Shown here: in pieces, positions 1 to 8,878 of the stretch | Layout of the letters: every line of letters starts with the position of its first letter | Position numbering within the stretch: position 1 is the stretch's first letter | Source of the DNA: Paraburkholderia hospita | GTDB lineage: Bacteria; Pseudomonadota; Gammaproteobacteria; Burkholderiales; Burkholderiaceae | Reading direction: 5' to 3' | Assembly (NCBI RefSeq): GCF_002902965.1 | Contig: NZ_CP026109.1 | Coordinates: 62,001-126,000 of the forward strand | Length of the DNA stretch: 64,000 nucleotides | Position numbers and translations under genes: made by a program | The notes under the pieces: model-generated | What the model was told of the DNA's origin: nothing | Database searches by the model: none | The model's input: only the letters and a program-made list of their open reading frames with translations

Positions 1-1061
1 ACGCCGAGGCGATCGAGGAACTGTGGCAACTGATGCACCAGAACGCTTACTGGCGCAACGGCCCCATCGAGAACAATGCGATCTCGGGCATCGACATGGC
101 CTTATGGGACATCAAGGGCAAGATGGCGAGCATGCCGCTCTATCAGCTCTTTGGCGGCAAGTGCAGGGAAGGGGTACCGATCTACCGTCATGCGGACGGG
201 CGTGACCTCAACGAATTGTGCGAGAACATCCAGAAGTACCGGGAGCAGGGCATCACGCACATTCGCTGTCAGAGCGGCGGCTACGGCGGAGGCGGCTATG
301 GCAAGGCGCCACTGGGCGCGCCGGCGCGTGCGCCCGAAGGCGTGTATCTCGACAGCAGGAAGTACATGCGCGAGACGCTCAAACTGTTCGACGGCATCCG
401 CAGCAAGGTAGGCTTTGACGTCGAGCTGTGTCACGACGTGCATGAACGCCTCAAACCCGTCGAGGCGATCCGCTTCGCGTGCGAGCTCGAGCGATACGAG
501 CTGTTCTTCCTTGAAGATGCGATTGCGCTGGAAGAGGGCGAATGGATACGGCAATTGCGAGAAAAGACGACGACACCTCTCGCTCAGGGCGAACTCTTCA
601 ACAACCCGTCCGAATGGCGTTTCATGATCACGGAGCGCCTGATCGACTTCATACGCGTTCACCTGAGCCAGATTGGCGGGATTACTGCCGGACGCAAGCT
701 GCAGATATTCGCCGAACAGTTTGGCGTGAGGACGGCCTGGCACGGTCCGGGCGATATGTCGCCGATGGCTCACGCGGCGAACATCCATATCGATCTCGCT
801 GCGCGCAATTTCGGGGTTCAGGAATGGTCGGGCACCGAGCCGCCCAACTTTGTCATTCAGGACCTGAAGGGGCCGCGGGCGGCATTGCTGGACGTCTTCC
901 CCGGCTTGCCCGAGTTCCGCAACGGGCATGTGTATGCGAACGACAGACCCGGTCTGGGCGTCGATATCGACGAAGCCGAAGCGGCAAAGTACCCGTGCGA
1001 GAACACGGTGACGACCTGGACGCAAACCCGGTTGAAAGACGGTACTTTGCAGACTCCCTGA
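1..1061 (+). CDS. Enolase-superfamily sugar-acid dehydratase (RspA / mannonate dehydratase type), 5' partial
   Basis: The reading frame is open from the first bases, so the true start lies upstream; 352 residues are visible of a family usually near 400. The C-terminal barrel of the mannonate dehydratase/RspA branch of the enolase superfamily is present. The metal-ligand strands are recognisable: FDVELCHDVHERL carries an Asp and the His typical of this branch, FLEDAI carries Glu and AQGELFNNP carries the third acid. AWHGPGDMSP supplies the barrel-end His, and the protein ends with the family's WSGTEPPN-type segment. Members dehydrate mannonate, gluconate or related sugar acids, and some have little activity. 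The substrate cannot be assigned from sequence. No gene follows in the same operon; the next genes are on the other strand. Confidence 0.88.
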   Translation, partial: AEAIEELWQLMHQNAYWRNGPIENNAISGIDMALWDIKGKMASMPLYQLFGGKCREGVPIYRHADGRDLNELCENIQKYREQGITHIRCQSGGYGGGGYGKAPLGAPARAPEGVYLDSRKYMRETLKLFDGIRSKVGFDVELCHDVHERLKPVEAIRFACELERYELFFLEDAIALEEGEWIRQLREKTTTPLAQGELFNNPSEWRFMITERLIDFIRVHLSQIGGITAGRKLQIFAEQFGVRTAWHGPGDMSPMAHAANIHIDLAARNFGVQEWSGTEPPNFVIQDLKGPRAALLDVFPGLPEFRNGHVYANDRPGLGVDIDEAEAAKYPCENTVTTWTQTRLKDGTLQTP

Positions 1062-1621
1062 TTGAGAGCAAGGGGGAGCATGTTGTGTGTGCGGTTTGGG
1101 TTTAATTATGTTAGGCGTGCGCGCATGACCATTGGAATTGCCGTGATAATGAGGCAGTTATCACGGCTCGAGCGTGGCCTCTCCATCATCGGCGCACCCA
1201 AGCCTAACAGCGGACGCAGGAGCGTGACGGATGGAGTTGCTCCGCTAAAGTCTACTTTACATCGACTATCAGCTGCAGGTCGAAGGCCGCCGGACAGCCG
1301 GGATCACACGAGCATATGCGTGCCGATGTCGAGCGACTGGCTGTCGGGGCACCATGCTCGCGACGGCATAACCGGCTAATGATTTCCCCGCCGCTTTCCA
1401 CTAATACGGGCGGACGTGCACTAGACGCTATTGCTGCCTTCTGGAAGTCGAGCTTCGGCGCTGCCAGCCAGGCCGCTGATGCGCGGCGTATCCGGCAGCC
1501 ACCAAGGTGACCAACAAGGCCGCGACGCCGCTGGCAGCCAAGCGTAGCGCTCGCTCGTGCCTGCCGCGTTCGCACGTGGCGGGCCGGAGGCTCTAGCGTC
1601 GGGGGACAGCATGCTGGGTCG
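1062..1621. other. Gap of about 560 bp with no convincing gene
   Basis: The open frames here on both strands have arginine- and serine-rich translations without domains or a ribosome site, and look like noise. The only clear structure is a small inverted repeat at 1141-1166. This gap separates two convergent units, the dehydratase and the homogentisate operon. Confidence 0.6.
1141..1166. repeat. Perfect inverted repeat downstream of the dehydratase gene
   Basis: CCGTGATAA and TTATCACGG are perfect 9-bp arms around an 8-nt loop (TGAGGCAG). It lies 80 bp after the stop of the first gene. There is no T run, so it is either a weak hairpin or a protein-binding palindrome. Confidence 0.5.
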
Positions 1622-1650
1622 AAAATTGACTCTCGGCCGAAAGACCGAGA
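1622..1650 (-). terminator. Probable terminator of the homogentisate operon
   Basis: Read on the minus strand just after the maiA stop, TCTCGG and CCGAGA form a 6-bp stem (1631-1636 with 1645-1650) followed by GTCAATTTTC. The stem is short and the T run is interrupted, so this is a moderate call resting mainly on position. Confidence 0.45.
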
Positions 1651-1664
1651 CATCCCTGCAACGA

Positions 1665-2312
1665 TTACGATTCCGCGTCCGGTTGCTTTGATGGTTCCGC
1701 CTGCGCGAACGCATCCAGCGCCATCGCATTTGCAGCGAGACGCGATATGGTGGGGTAGCGATTCAATGGGATTTCAAACCTGCGTGCGTTCCAAACCTGA
1801 GGGACCAGACACAGGTCGGCGATGGTTGGAGCGCTACCGAACACAAAGTCGCCGACGCGACGCTCTGAACGTAGCCGACTCTCAAGCGAACTGAAGCCGG
1901 CGTCAATCCAGTGTTGGTACCACTCGGATTTTTGTGCATCTGAGATACTGAGACGCTTTTTAAGGTACTGAATTACGCGCAGGTTGTTGACCGGGTGTAT
2001 CTCACAGGCAACTTGCAACGCCACGGAGCGAACGAATGCGCGGTCCGCTGGCGCAGACGGAAGCAGCGGTGGGTGTGGATAAAGCTCGTCGAGATATTCG
2101 ATAATTGCAAGAGACTGGGTGAGAACCTGTGGCCCATCTTCGAGCGTCGGAACCAACCCGTCTGGATTGAGCTCACGATATACGCTAGCGAGTTGCTGCC
2201 CGCCTCCTTTCAGCAGGTGGACCGCCGCATACTCGTACGGCAGACCTTTCAACGCCAGCGCAATGCGGACGCGATACGATGCGGAGCTTCGGAAGTAGCT
2301 GTAGAGCTTCAT
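1665..2312 (-). CDS. maiA: Maleylacetoacetate isomerase (zeta-class glutathione transferase)
   Basis: Converts maleylacetoacetate to fumarylacetoacetate with glutathione as cofactor, the middle step between HmgA and FahA. At 215 residues it has the normal size for the family. The zeta-class signature SSASYRVRIAL is at residues 9-19, including the catalytic Ser pair. Residues up to about 80 form the thioredoxin-like domain (NPDGLVPTLEDG, TQSLAIIEYL). The helical C-terminal domain includes the PTIADLCLVPQVWNA segment. The start overlaps the stop of fahA by ATGA, so translation is coupled. It is the last gene of the operon. Confidence 0.95.
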   Translation of the reverse strand: MKLYSYFRSSASYRVRIALALKGLPYEYAAVHLLKGGGQQLASVYRELNPDGLVPTLEDGPQVLTQSLAIIEYLDELYPHPPLLPSAPADRAFVRSVALQVACEIHPVNNLRVIQYLKKRLSISDAQKSEWYQHWIDAGFSSLESRLRSERRVGDFVFGSAPTIADLCLVPQVWNARRFEIPLNRYPTISRLAANAMALDAFAQAEPSKQPDAES

Positions 2313-3688
2313 CCGTTATTCTCCGCAACGACATCGAGGGCCGGCAGGATAGTGCCGACGCACGTACCGAAGCCAACGCGGTAGCCATTACCCTGGCACC
2401 ATCCGCGCAAGGTCAGTTCATCACCATCTTCGATAAAGGCGCGTTCCTCGCCTGCCTCAAGTTTGAGAGGCGTCTTTCCATTCCACGTCAACTCAAGAAG
2501 GCTGCCGAAGGTCCCGATGTGCTCGTCACTCGAATCTGATTTCGGCCCGCTGATAGTTCCGGAGCCCATGAGGTCGCCCACGCGGGTGTTACAGCCCGAT
2601 GATGTGTGATGCGCCAATTGCTGCGCCATCGACCAATACATGTGCTTGAAATTGGTCCTGGCAATCGTCGTTGGCTTCGCCGCGAAGTTGGGCTTCAACT
2701 GAACCTCGAGATTCATATCGACGCCTGCGTTGTTGGCACCGCGCAGATATTCCAGCGGTTTCGGTAGCTGCTCTGGCTGCTCGACGCGAAAGGGCATCAA
2801 CGCATCCATCGTCACCACCCACGGCGAGACAGTAGTGGCGAAACCCTTTGAGTTAAACGGGCCAAGCGGCTGATACTCCCATTGCTGAATGTCGCGGGCG
2901 CTCCAGTCGTTCAGCAGGACCATCCCGAAGATGTGGTCGTCCGCATTCTTCGCGGGGATAGGGTTCCCGAGCGCGCTGCCGGCGCCCACAAAGAAGCCGG
3001 TTTCAAGTTCAATGTCCAGCTTGCGGCACGGCCCGTAAACCGGACGAGCAGAACTCGGGTCCTTGCGTTGACCGTTCGGGCGCCGTATCGGCGTACCGCT
3101 GACCACAACAGACGAAGCGCGACCGTTGTACCCGATGGGAATCTCGAGCCAGTTTGGCATCAGCGCGTTTTCTGGGTCACGGAACATGCAACCAACATTT
3201 GTGGCGTGTTCGCGTGATGAATAGAAGTCGGTGTAGCCAGGAATCTCGAAAGGCAGGTGCATGACAGCATCTGACTGCCGGACCATTACACGGTCGCGCA
3301 CGTCACGGTCGTCGCGCAAAGCCGCTGTATCGGTCGTAAGCAGGGCCGATAGCTGGCTGCGTACACTTCTCCAGACGGGCCTGCCCAACGCCACGAAATC
3401 ATTCAGCCGCTTTTGGCGGAAAACACTCTTGGGATTACCGTCGTCGTCCACGACCGTGTACGGGACCGCCAGCAAGCGAGCGGACTCGAGCGCAGCGAGG
3501 TCGACAATCCAGTCACCGATTGCGACACCCACGCGAGCGACGTTGGACCGGGCATCGGTGAAGATGCCGAACGGAAGGTTCTGGATAGGGAAGTCAGTGT
3601 CTTCCGTGTTGGCCGATTCGACCCAACTCTTGAGGTTTGCACGGGTGGTCTCAGCCACTGAGTCTGCATTGTCGGTAGTTGAAGTCAT
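2309..3688 (-). CDS. fahA: Fumarylacetoacetase
   Basis: Hydrolyses fumarylacetoacetate to fumarate and acetoacetate, the last step of homogentisate catabolism. The start at 3688 is preferred because its ATG overlaps the hmgA TGA as ATGA; an in-frame ATG at 3733 would add 15 residues inside hmgA. The product is then 459 residues, slightly longer than typical FAH (about 420-440). The catalytic and metal motifs are present: [14 protein letters not shown] (Asp ligand and active-site His), [11 protein letters not shown] (Glu pair) and [14 protein letters not shown] (Asp ligand). An N-terminal SH3-like domain precedes the hydrolase fold. It sits between hmgA and maiA with overlaps on both sides. 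Confidence 0.95.
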   Translation of the reverse strand: MTSTTDNADSVAETTRANLKSWVESANTEDTDFPIQNLPFGIFTDARSNVARVGVAIGDWIVDLAALESARLLAVPYTVVDDDGNPKSVFRQKRLNDFVALGRPVWRSVRSQLSALLTTDTAALRDDRDVRDRVMVRQSDAVMHLPFEIPGYTDFYSSREHATNVGCMFRDPENALMPNWLEIPIGYNGRASSVVVSGTPIRRPNGQRKDPSSARPVYGPCRKLDIELETGFFVGAGSALGNPIPAKNADDHIFGMVLLNDWSARDIQQWEYQPLGPFNSKGFATTVSPWVVTMDALMPFRVEQPEQLPKPLEYLRGANNAGVDMNLEVQLKPNFAAKPTTIARTNFKHMYWSMAQQLAHHTSSGCNTRVGDLMGSGTISGPKSDSSDEHIGTFGSLLELTWNGKTPLKLEAGEERAFIEDGDELTLRGWCQGNGYRVGFGTCVGTILPALDVVAENNG

Positions 3689-5157
3689 CGATGGTTTTCC
3701 GGGTTGAATCTGTTCGTGAGGCCCTGCCAGCATTCGAAATACTCGTTCTGGAGCTGTGACGTTTCGAGGGCGAATTGTGTCGGCTTGATGAGCGTCCGAG
3801 TCTCAAACATGAATGCCATCGTCGAATCAACCTTGACTGGCTTCGAGGTGTCGGAGACTGATGCTTTCTCGAATGTCCCGGCGTCCGGGCCGTGACCGGA
3901 CATGCAGTTGTGCAGGCTCGCTCCGCCCGGAACGAAGCCTTCTGCTTTGGCGTCGTATTCGCCGTGAATCAGGCCCATAAACTCGCTTGCGACGTTCCGG
4001 TGAAACCACGGAGGACGGAAAGTGTCCTCGCCGACGAGCCATCGCGGCGGAAAGATGACGAAGTCGATGGTATCGACCCCGGGCGTGTCGCTGGGAGACT
4101 GCAGTACCAGGAAGATGGACGGGTCCGGATGGTCGAAGCTGATGGAGCCGATGGTGTTGAACAGGCGCAGGTCATACTTGTACGGTGCGTAGTTCCCGTG
4201 CCATGCGACGACGTCCAGCGGCGAATGACTTATATCCGCGCGCCACAGGTTGCCATTGAGCTTGGCGACAAGCTCGAAGTTTCCTTCGCGCACTTCATAA
4301 GCGGCAAGCGGGGTCAGGAAATCGCGGGGATTGGCAAGGCCATTGGAACCAATCGGACCGAGGTCGGGAAGGCGGAAGAGGGCGCCGAAGTTTTCACAGA
4401 TATAGCCGCGTGCTTCGCCATCCGGCAATTCGACGCGGAAGCGGACACCACGCGGAATGACTGCGATTTCTTGTGGAGCGACTTCGAGCAGGCCCAGCTC
4501 CGTCGCGATGCTCAGCCTGCCGGCCTGAGGCACAATAAGGAGTTCTCCGTCAGCGCTGTAGAAGAAGCGGTTCGACATTGACTTGTTAGCCGCATACAGA
4601 TGAATGGCGCACCCAACCATCGCTTCGGCTGAACCGTTCCCGGCCATCGTCACGAGACCATCGACGAAATCGGTCGGTGTTGTGGGAATGGGCAGCGGGT
4701 CCCAACGCAACTGGTTGGGCGGAGTAGGCGGGACGCAAGAGAAGTCGCCGACAAGTTTGCTGTTTTCGAGGAGCGTAAAGGGCTTGTGGACTGCCGCGGG
4801 ACGCACTCGATACAGCCAGGAACGTCGGTTGTGGGAGCGTGGTGCTGTGAACGCGGTACCGGAGAGCTGCTCTGCATACAGTCCGTACGGTGCGCGCTGA
4901 GGCGAGTTGCGACCGGCCGGCAGGGCGCTGGGCAGTGCTTCGGTCGCAAACTCGCTGCCAAACCCAGACTGGTAGCCAACCGGATGCGCAGAATGTGCCG
5001 ACGCCGACGACGCGCGCTTCAATTGCTCGTTACGTAGGGTTGCAGGCTGAATCGATTCGTGGCGAATAGATGCATCTTGCGTCGTTTGTTCCACTTTGAA
5101 ACTCCAGATGGGTTCTTCAATCCAGGGACGGCCGCAATTCACTTGCAGCCAAACCAT
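3685..5157 (-). CDS. hmgA: Homogentisate 1,2-dioxygenase
   Basis: Fe(II) ring-cleaving enzyme that opens homogentisate to maleylacetoacetate. The family hallmarks are [16 protein letters not shown] near the N-terminus of the conserved part and the iron site in PPWFHRN (His), SEFMG (Glu) and MSGHGPD (His). The ATG at 5157 gives 490 residues with a longer head than usual (family about 440). A GTG at 5094 is preceded by CTGGAG at a 7-nt spacing and may be the real start, giving 469 residues. It lies 9 bp after the metallo-beta-lactamase-fold gene and overlaps fahA downstream by ATGA. Homogentisate is the usual end product of tyrosine or phenylacetate routes, but no 4-hydroxyphenylpyruvate dioxygenase is present here. 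Confidence 0.96.
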   Translation of the reverse strand: MVWLQVNCGRPWIEEPIWSFKVEQTTQDASIRHESIQPATLRNEQLKRASSASAHSAHPVGYQSGFGSEFATEALPSALPAGRNSPQRAPYGLYAEQLSGTAFTAPRSHNRRSWLYRVRPAAVHKPFTLLENSKLVGDFSCVPPTPPNQLRWDPLPIPTTPTDFVDGLVTMAGNGSAEAMVGCAIHLYAANKSMSNRFFYSADGELLIVPQAGRLSIATELGLLEVAPQEIAVIPRGVRFRVELPDGEARGYICENFGALFRLPDLGPIGSNGLANPRDFLTPLAAYEVREGNFELVAKLNGNLWRADISHSPLDVVAWHGNYAPYKYDLRLFNTIGSISFDHPDPSIFLVLQSPSDTPGVDTIDFVIFPPRWLVGEDTFRPPWFHRNVASEFMGLIHGEYDAKAEGFVPGGASLHNCMSGHGPDAGTFEKASVSDTSKPVKVDSTMAFMFETRTLIKPTQFALETSQLQNEYFECWQGLTNRFNPENHR

Positions 5158-5166
5158 CGCAAACGC

Positions 5167-6123
5167 TCAGCCTTCGAGCGTTTCCCACATTTCCTTATCG
5201 CGCTGAGCGGTCCAGATGCGCGGGTCGGGATATTGCGTCGCTTCGTCGTGTGCTCGGGTCACATCGAACGGCATGCAGTGGTCGAAGATGACCCAGTCGC
5301 CGAATTTGGGCTTGAGTGTGGAATAGGTCTCTTTGTAGATAGCATTGAGGTCCTTGCCTTCGCTGGCACCCGACTTCACCTTGCTGTAGAGCTCGCTGAT
5401 AAAGGCTCGCGTACCGGCAAGTCCGTCGGCGACTTCCTGAGGCGTCTTGAGTGCAGCGCCACGACCGGGGACGAGCTTTTCGGGCTTCAGTGCGGCAATG
5501 GCATCGAGCGTCGGGGGCCAGTCCTGGAAGTACGCATCGCCTGCATACGGAGTTGCGCCGTATTCGACCAGGTCGCCGGAAAGCAGCGTCTTTTCCTGCG
5601 GCAGCCAGACAACCGTGTCGCCCTTCGTGTGTCCGCGGCCAAGCTGCAGGATTTGCACCTCGAGCTTGCCCATCCAGAGCGTCATTTTTTTCTGGAAGGT
5701 GAGGGTCGGCCAGGTCAGACCCGGCACAGATTCAACAGCATTGAAGAGACGCGGGAAGCGCTCAATCTCGCTCTTCATGTCCTGCTCGCCGCGTTCGACG
5801 ATGAGGTCATACGTGTCCTGGCTGGCGATGATTTGCTCGGCGTTGTACGCCGATGCGCCGAGCACGCGGACCGCATGATAGTGGGTCAGCAGAACGTACT
5901 TGATGGGCTTGTCTGTGACTTCACGAATGCGGCGGATGACGTCTTGAGCCATCACAGGCGTTGCCTGCGTATCGGCGACGAGCACCGCGTCGTCCCCGAT
6001 GATGATGCCGGTATTCGGGTCGCCTTCAGCGGTGTATGCATACGCATGTTCGGAAAGCTGTTCGAACGTGACCTTCTTTTCGTCAACGTCCGCGTGGGAA
6101 GCAAACTTCTTTTCTGTCGCCAT
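5167..6123 (-). CDS. Metallo-beta-lactamase-fold protein with degraded second metal site
   Basis: First gene of the homogentisate operon, 318 residues, no signal peptide. The alpha-beta-beta-alpha hydrolase fold is clear: the start strand DDAVLVADTQ, LLTHYHAVRVLGA (80-90), GRGHTKGDTVVW (162-173), LLSGDLVE (180-187) and LVPGRGA (217-223). The canonical HxHxDH is here H81-x-H83-x-V85-R86, so the Asp and second His are gone, and the usual PGHG is PGRG. His81, His83 and His165 could still hold one metal, while most ligands of the second site are missing. A dehydratase or lactonase-like role, or a non-hydrolytic role, on an intermediate feeding homogentisate is possible. The function is unassigned. 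Confidence 0.85.
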   Translation of the reverse strand: MATEKKFASHADVDEKKVTFEQLSEHAYAYTAEGDPNTGIIIGDDAVLVADTQATPVMAQDVIRRIREVTDKPIKYVLLTHYHAVRVLGASAYNAEQIIASQDTYDLIVERGEQDMKSEIERFPRLFNAVESVPGLTWPTLTFQKKMTLWMGKLEVQILQLGRGHTKGDTVVWLPQEKTLLSGDLVEYGATPYAGDAYFQDWPPTLDAIAALKPEKLVPGRGAALKTPQEVADGLAGTRAFISELYSKVKSGASEGKDLNAIYKETYSTLKPKFGDWVIFDHCMPFDVTRAHDEATQYPDPRIWTAQRDKEMWETLEG

Positions 6124-6751
6124 AGCAGGAAACCTCTACAAAGTAATTGAAAGGGGACAGGGTGGGTTCATTCAGCGACCCTGGCATTGCTGGAATTATA
6201 CATAAGCGAACACAGTCGCATATAGATAATTTCCCGTACGGTCGGAGACGGAAGCTATCGGCCTTGCCGTCTTTCTCGGACGCCATGGGAAATGCGGAAA
6301 TCCGAAAATATGTCGGGAGACGTTTGTTGGCTGTTGGCGAGTGACAGTACGGCCGCGCGGATGCGCGCCAGCACGATACGTAGGTGCGGACGGTTCGAGC
6401 AGGGAAGGGTATTGCGAATAGCTGTCGCTGGACGCGCGAATTGCGTGACCATCGCCACTTGATAACGGCGCGTCAGGTTCCCCGGGCGCTTCCGCGAGTA
6501 ACATCGGCCGCCCGCAATTCTGTGAGGATTGGACCGCGCGCCCGTAGGCTCGGGATTAAAGGCGATGGCATTGAGGGCCGTTTGCCATCAATGCGATGCG
6601 AGATTCAATGAGTGTTTTCGGCGGAGGCTGCTCCGCGCAGCGTGCCCGGTACGCCCCTGTGGACAGGGCCGAGCGGAACAATCGACGAGACTTTCGCATC
6701 AGCCGACTGACGCGAAGCGCGAGTCAGCATCGCTCGGAGACACAGTCAGAT
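6124..6751. other. Promoter gap of the homogentisate operon
   Basis: 628 bp between the metallo-beta-lactamase-fold gene and an IclR gene on the same strand. It holds the 38-bp inverted element at 6194-6231. From 6232 to 6751 I see no supported gene. Confidence 0.6.
6194..6231 (-). promoter_or_regulatory. Shared 38-bp operator, copy A (homogentisate operon)
   Basis: Arms AATTATACATAAGCGA (6194-6209) and TCGCATATAGATAATT (6216-6231) are inverted repeats matching at 13 of 16 positions across a 6-bp spacer. It lies 71 bp before the first gene of the hmg operon. Read toward that gene, the near arm contains TATAAT, so a bound protein would cover the -10 region. The same 16-6-16 layout occurs at 27448, 30416 and 34835, and one strong arm at 13304. 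Confidence 0.75.
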
Positions 6752-7561
6752 TTATGCCTCGCTGTCCTGCATCGCCTTGTACCCCAAACGATACGAGAGG
6801 TCAGTGGTTGTCTGACTGAGGGTTCGCGCGAGCTCACCATCCCAGCGCGTATCGAACGTTCCGGCCGGACCGACAAGCGTGATTGCCAGCGCAATCGTGC
6901 CATTGAACATGAAGACCGGCGCCGCGATGGCGTTCACGCCCGGCAGTGGCTGACCGGCTGTGCGGGTCATCCCTTCTTCACGAATCTGCTGGTACTCCTT
7001 GAACAGACGGGCCTTGTCTGCCGATTTGAGGTCGGTTGCGCCGCTCAGCCGGATGCCTTCGTCATCCAGCGCTTTGCGCACTAGCGGCTCGGGCATATGT
7101 GCGCCGAACAGTCGACCGGTCGCGGTATTGACGAGCGACATGATGGTTCCGACCCGCAACGTCAGATGAAGTGGATAAGACGGGTCTTCCTGTCGCACGA
7201 CGACCGGGCCGTTGGGACCCCAGGTCGTCAAAAAGACGCTCTGCCCGGTCTTCGAAGCGAGTGCCAGTACGTCCGCCTCAGCTTCACGGAGTGGGTTCAG
7301 TCGCTGCAGGCCGTAGAGCCCCAGACGCAATGCCAATGGACCCGGTGCATAGTCGCCGGAAGGCTCAACTCTTTGTACCAGCTGTAGCTTGATGAGGCTA
7401 ACAAGGTACGGAAAGAGCTTGGCGGGGGGCATGCCCGTCACGCGCGCAACTTCCTTGAGCGGCATGGGAGAATCGGAGTAGGTGAGCGCAAGCAGAATCT
7501 CGCTTCCGACTTCGACTGATTGAATACCCCGTTGCGACTTTTCGGTGCTTTCGGTGTCCAT
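6752..7561 (-). CDS. IclR-family transcriptional regulator 1
   Basis: 269 residues with a winged helix-turn-helix near residues 20-80 (MPLKEVARVTGMPPAKLFPYLVSLIKL) and the C-terminal effector-binding GAF-like domain (TIMSLVNTATGRLFGAHM, LPGVNAIAAPVF). It shares the lead QRGIQSVEVG with two other IclR proteins in the window (7673 and 32441), so the three are paralogues. It is divergent from IclR 2 across 111 bp and lies upstream of the homogentisate operon on the same strand. It is a natural candidate for reading the 38-bp element; that link is inference. Confidence 0.93.
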   Translation of the reverse strand: MDTESTEKSQRGIQSVEVGSEILLALTYSDSPMPLKEVARVTGMPPAKLFPYLVSLIKLQLVQRVEPSGDYAPGPLALRLGLYGLQRLNPLREAEADVLALASKTGQSVFLTTWGPNGPVVVRQEDPSYPLHLTLRVGTIMSLVNTATGRLFGAHMPEPLVRKALDDEGIRLSGATDLKSADKARLFKEYQQIREEGMTRTAGQPLPGVNAIAAPVFMFNGTIALAITLVGPAGTFDTRWDGELARTLSQTTTDLSYRLGYKAMQDSEA

Positions 7562-7576
7562 GCGACTATCTCGGTT

Positions 7577-7589
7577 GGGTTACGAACCC
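7577..7589. promoter_or_regulatory. Palindrome between the divergent IclR genes
   Basis: GGGTTACGAACCC has perfect 5-bp arms around a 3-bp centre, 16 bp before the IclR 1 start. Size and position fit an IclR autoregulatory operator. It does not match the 38-bp element. Confidence 0.4.
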
Positions 7590-7672
7590 CTGAAATCAGG
7601 CTTCCGTCGTCGTGAGTGCAGAAGCCGGTAAAATCAGCAAATCACACTCACATTCGTGCGGCAGAGGATTGC

Positions 7673-8509
7673 ATGGTAACGAAGCAACCGGCAAAAGAAC
7701 AGCATTCAGAAGGCAGCGACACGAATGCTCGAAAGGAACAACGAGGCATCCAGAGCATGGAGGTAGGCGGCCGGTTTCTTGAGTATCTTGCCGACGCAGG
7801 CCAGCCGGTGACTCTGGCAGAGCTAAGTGCCCAGAGTGGTATCCCTGCAAATCAGGTTTTCACATACATGGTCAGCCTCTTGCGCACTGGCCTTGTGAAG
7901 CGGGACCCCGTTACGTCGCGTTTCGAGCCGGGCCCGCTTTCACTCCGCTTGGGATTACATGCGTTGCGAATGGTGCCTGCCGTGCGCCACGCCATGCGGC
8001 CATCCAGCGAACTTGCAACGCGCGTGGGTCAGAGCGTGCTTCTTGCTGCGTGGGGGGATAGGGGCCCGACAGTGCTTCAGAGTATCGAACCTGCCGCATC
8101 GCTCCATGCTGGCATTCATGTTGGTACGGTGATGTCTCTCGTTCACTCCACGACCGGCCGGGTCTTCGCCGCACACAAGCAAACAGCCAATCTCAAGGAC
8201 CTGGTGAAGGCCGATATTGGTGCACAGACTCCCGAGGGTGATCGGCTCACTATCGAACAGTTCGAAAACGTTCTGGCCGACATCCGTAAGCGCGGCCTCG
8301 CGAGGGGGGAGGGCATGCCAATTCCAGGAATCAACAGCATCAGCGCGCCGGTTTTTGACGGTAGTGGCGACATCGTTCTCGTCCTGACGCTTTTCGGTGT
8401 GGCCGGGACCTTCGACGTCGCATGGAAGGGCGAACTTGCGACGAGTTTGCTCGCGACAACCAGACTGCTAACAGAGCAAAACGCCAGCGGTATTGCTCCG
8501 ACCGAATAG
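7673..8509 (+). CDS. IclR-family transcriptional regulator 2
   Basis: 278 residues from the ATG at 7673, which has GAGG about 5 nt upstream; an earlier in-frame start at 7616 lacks a ribosome site. The N-terminal winged helix (TLAELSAQSGIPANQVFTYM) is followed by the IclR effector domain (HVGTVMSLVHSTTGRVFAAH; MPIPGINSISAPVF). It is closest in sequence to the third IclR at 32441, with which it shares KEQRGI, MEVGG and LADAGQPV. It is divergent from IclR 1 and the next gene in its direction is the periplasmic binding protein at 8879. Confidence 0.93.
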   Translation: MVTKQPAKEQHSEGSDTNARKEQRGIQSMEVGGRFLEYLADAGQPVTLAELSAQSGIPANQVFTYMVSLLRTGLVKRDPVTSRFEPGPLSLRLGLHALRMVPAVRHAMRPSSELATRVGQSVLLAAWGDRGPTVLQSIEPAASLHAGIHVGTVMSLVHSTTGRVFAAHKQTANLKDLVKADIGAQTPEGDRLTIEQFENVLADIRKRGLARGEGMPIPGINSISAPVFDGSGDIVLVLTLFGVAGTFDVAWKGELATSLLATTRLLTEQNASGIAPTE

Positions 8510-8878
8510 CGTCTGACGTTCGCGTTACCATGAATTGAGATCTTCTGACGTGTCTCATCTTGTTGATGCACGGCATGCCGCAATTCGCCGCGACGGGCAC
8601 ACAACTGCCTGCCCGTCGCCTCAGTGTTATCCCTCATCAGTTCTCAAGACGCATCTCTGAATATCGCGCTTGGATACGTCGCCGCGTGTTACCTGGCGCC
8701 CGTCCGCGAGTTGCGCTGACCTCTCTACTAGTCGTCCCAACATTTTGCCTGGCGTAAAGAGGCAATTCAATATGGCGCGTCAAGTCGTGAACGCGCACTG
8801 TTGCGCTCCTATAGTCGCCGCATGGATGTTGAGGCAGCGTTGGTCAATAGTCGGCCAACTCTATAAGGAGAGGAGACG
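8510..8878. other. 369-bp gap before binding protein 1
   Basis: No supported gene. The last part carries an imperfect inverted repeat (GTTGGTC / GGCCAAC near 8840-8860) followed by CTCTATAAGGAGAGGAGACG, a leader that resembles the one in front of the paralogous binding-protein gene at 13580. This is probably the promoter region of the 8.9-11.8 kb module. Confidence 0.5.

Noticed and set aside
102..1025. 307-codon open frame on the minus strand opposite the dehydratase gene
   Set aside because: It mirrors a strong coding gene in GC-rich DNA; the translation has no domain and no ribosome site.
1252..1653. 133-codon minus-strand ORF between maiA and the dehydratase
   Set aside because: Low-complexity Arg/Ala/Ser-rich translation, no ribosome site, overlaps the likely terminator.
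3892..4581. 229-codon plus-strand frame opposite hmgA
   Set aside because: Shadow of hmgA; no motif.
5059..6150. 363-codon plus-strand frame across the metallo-beta-lactamase-fold gene
   Set aside because: Antisense shadow of the real gene, whose protein matches a known fold over its full length.
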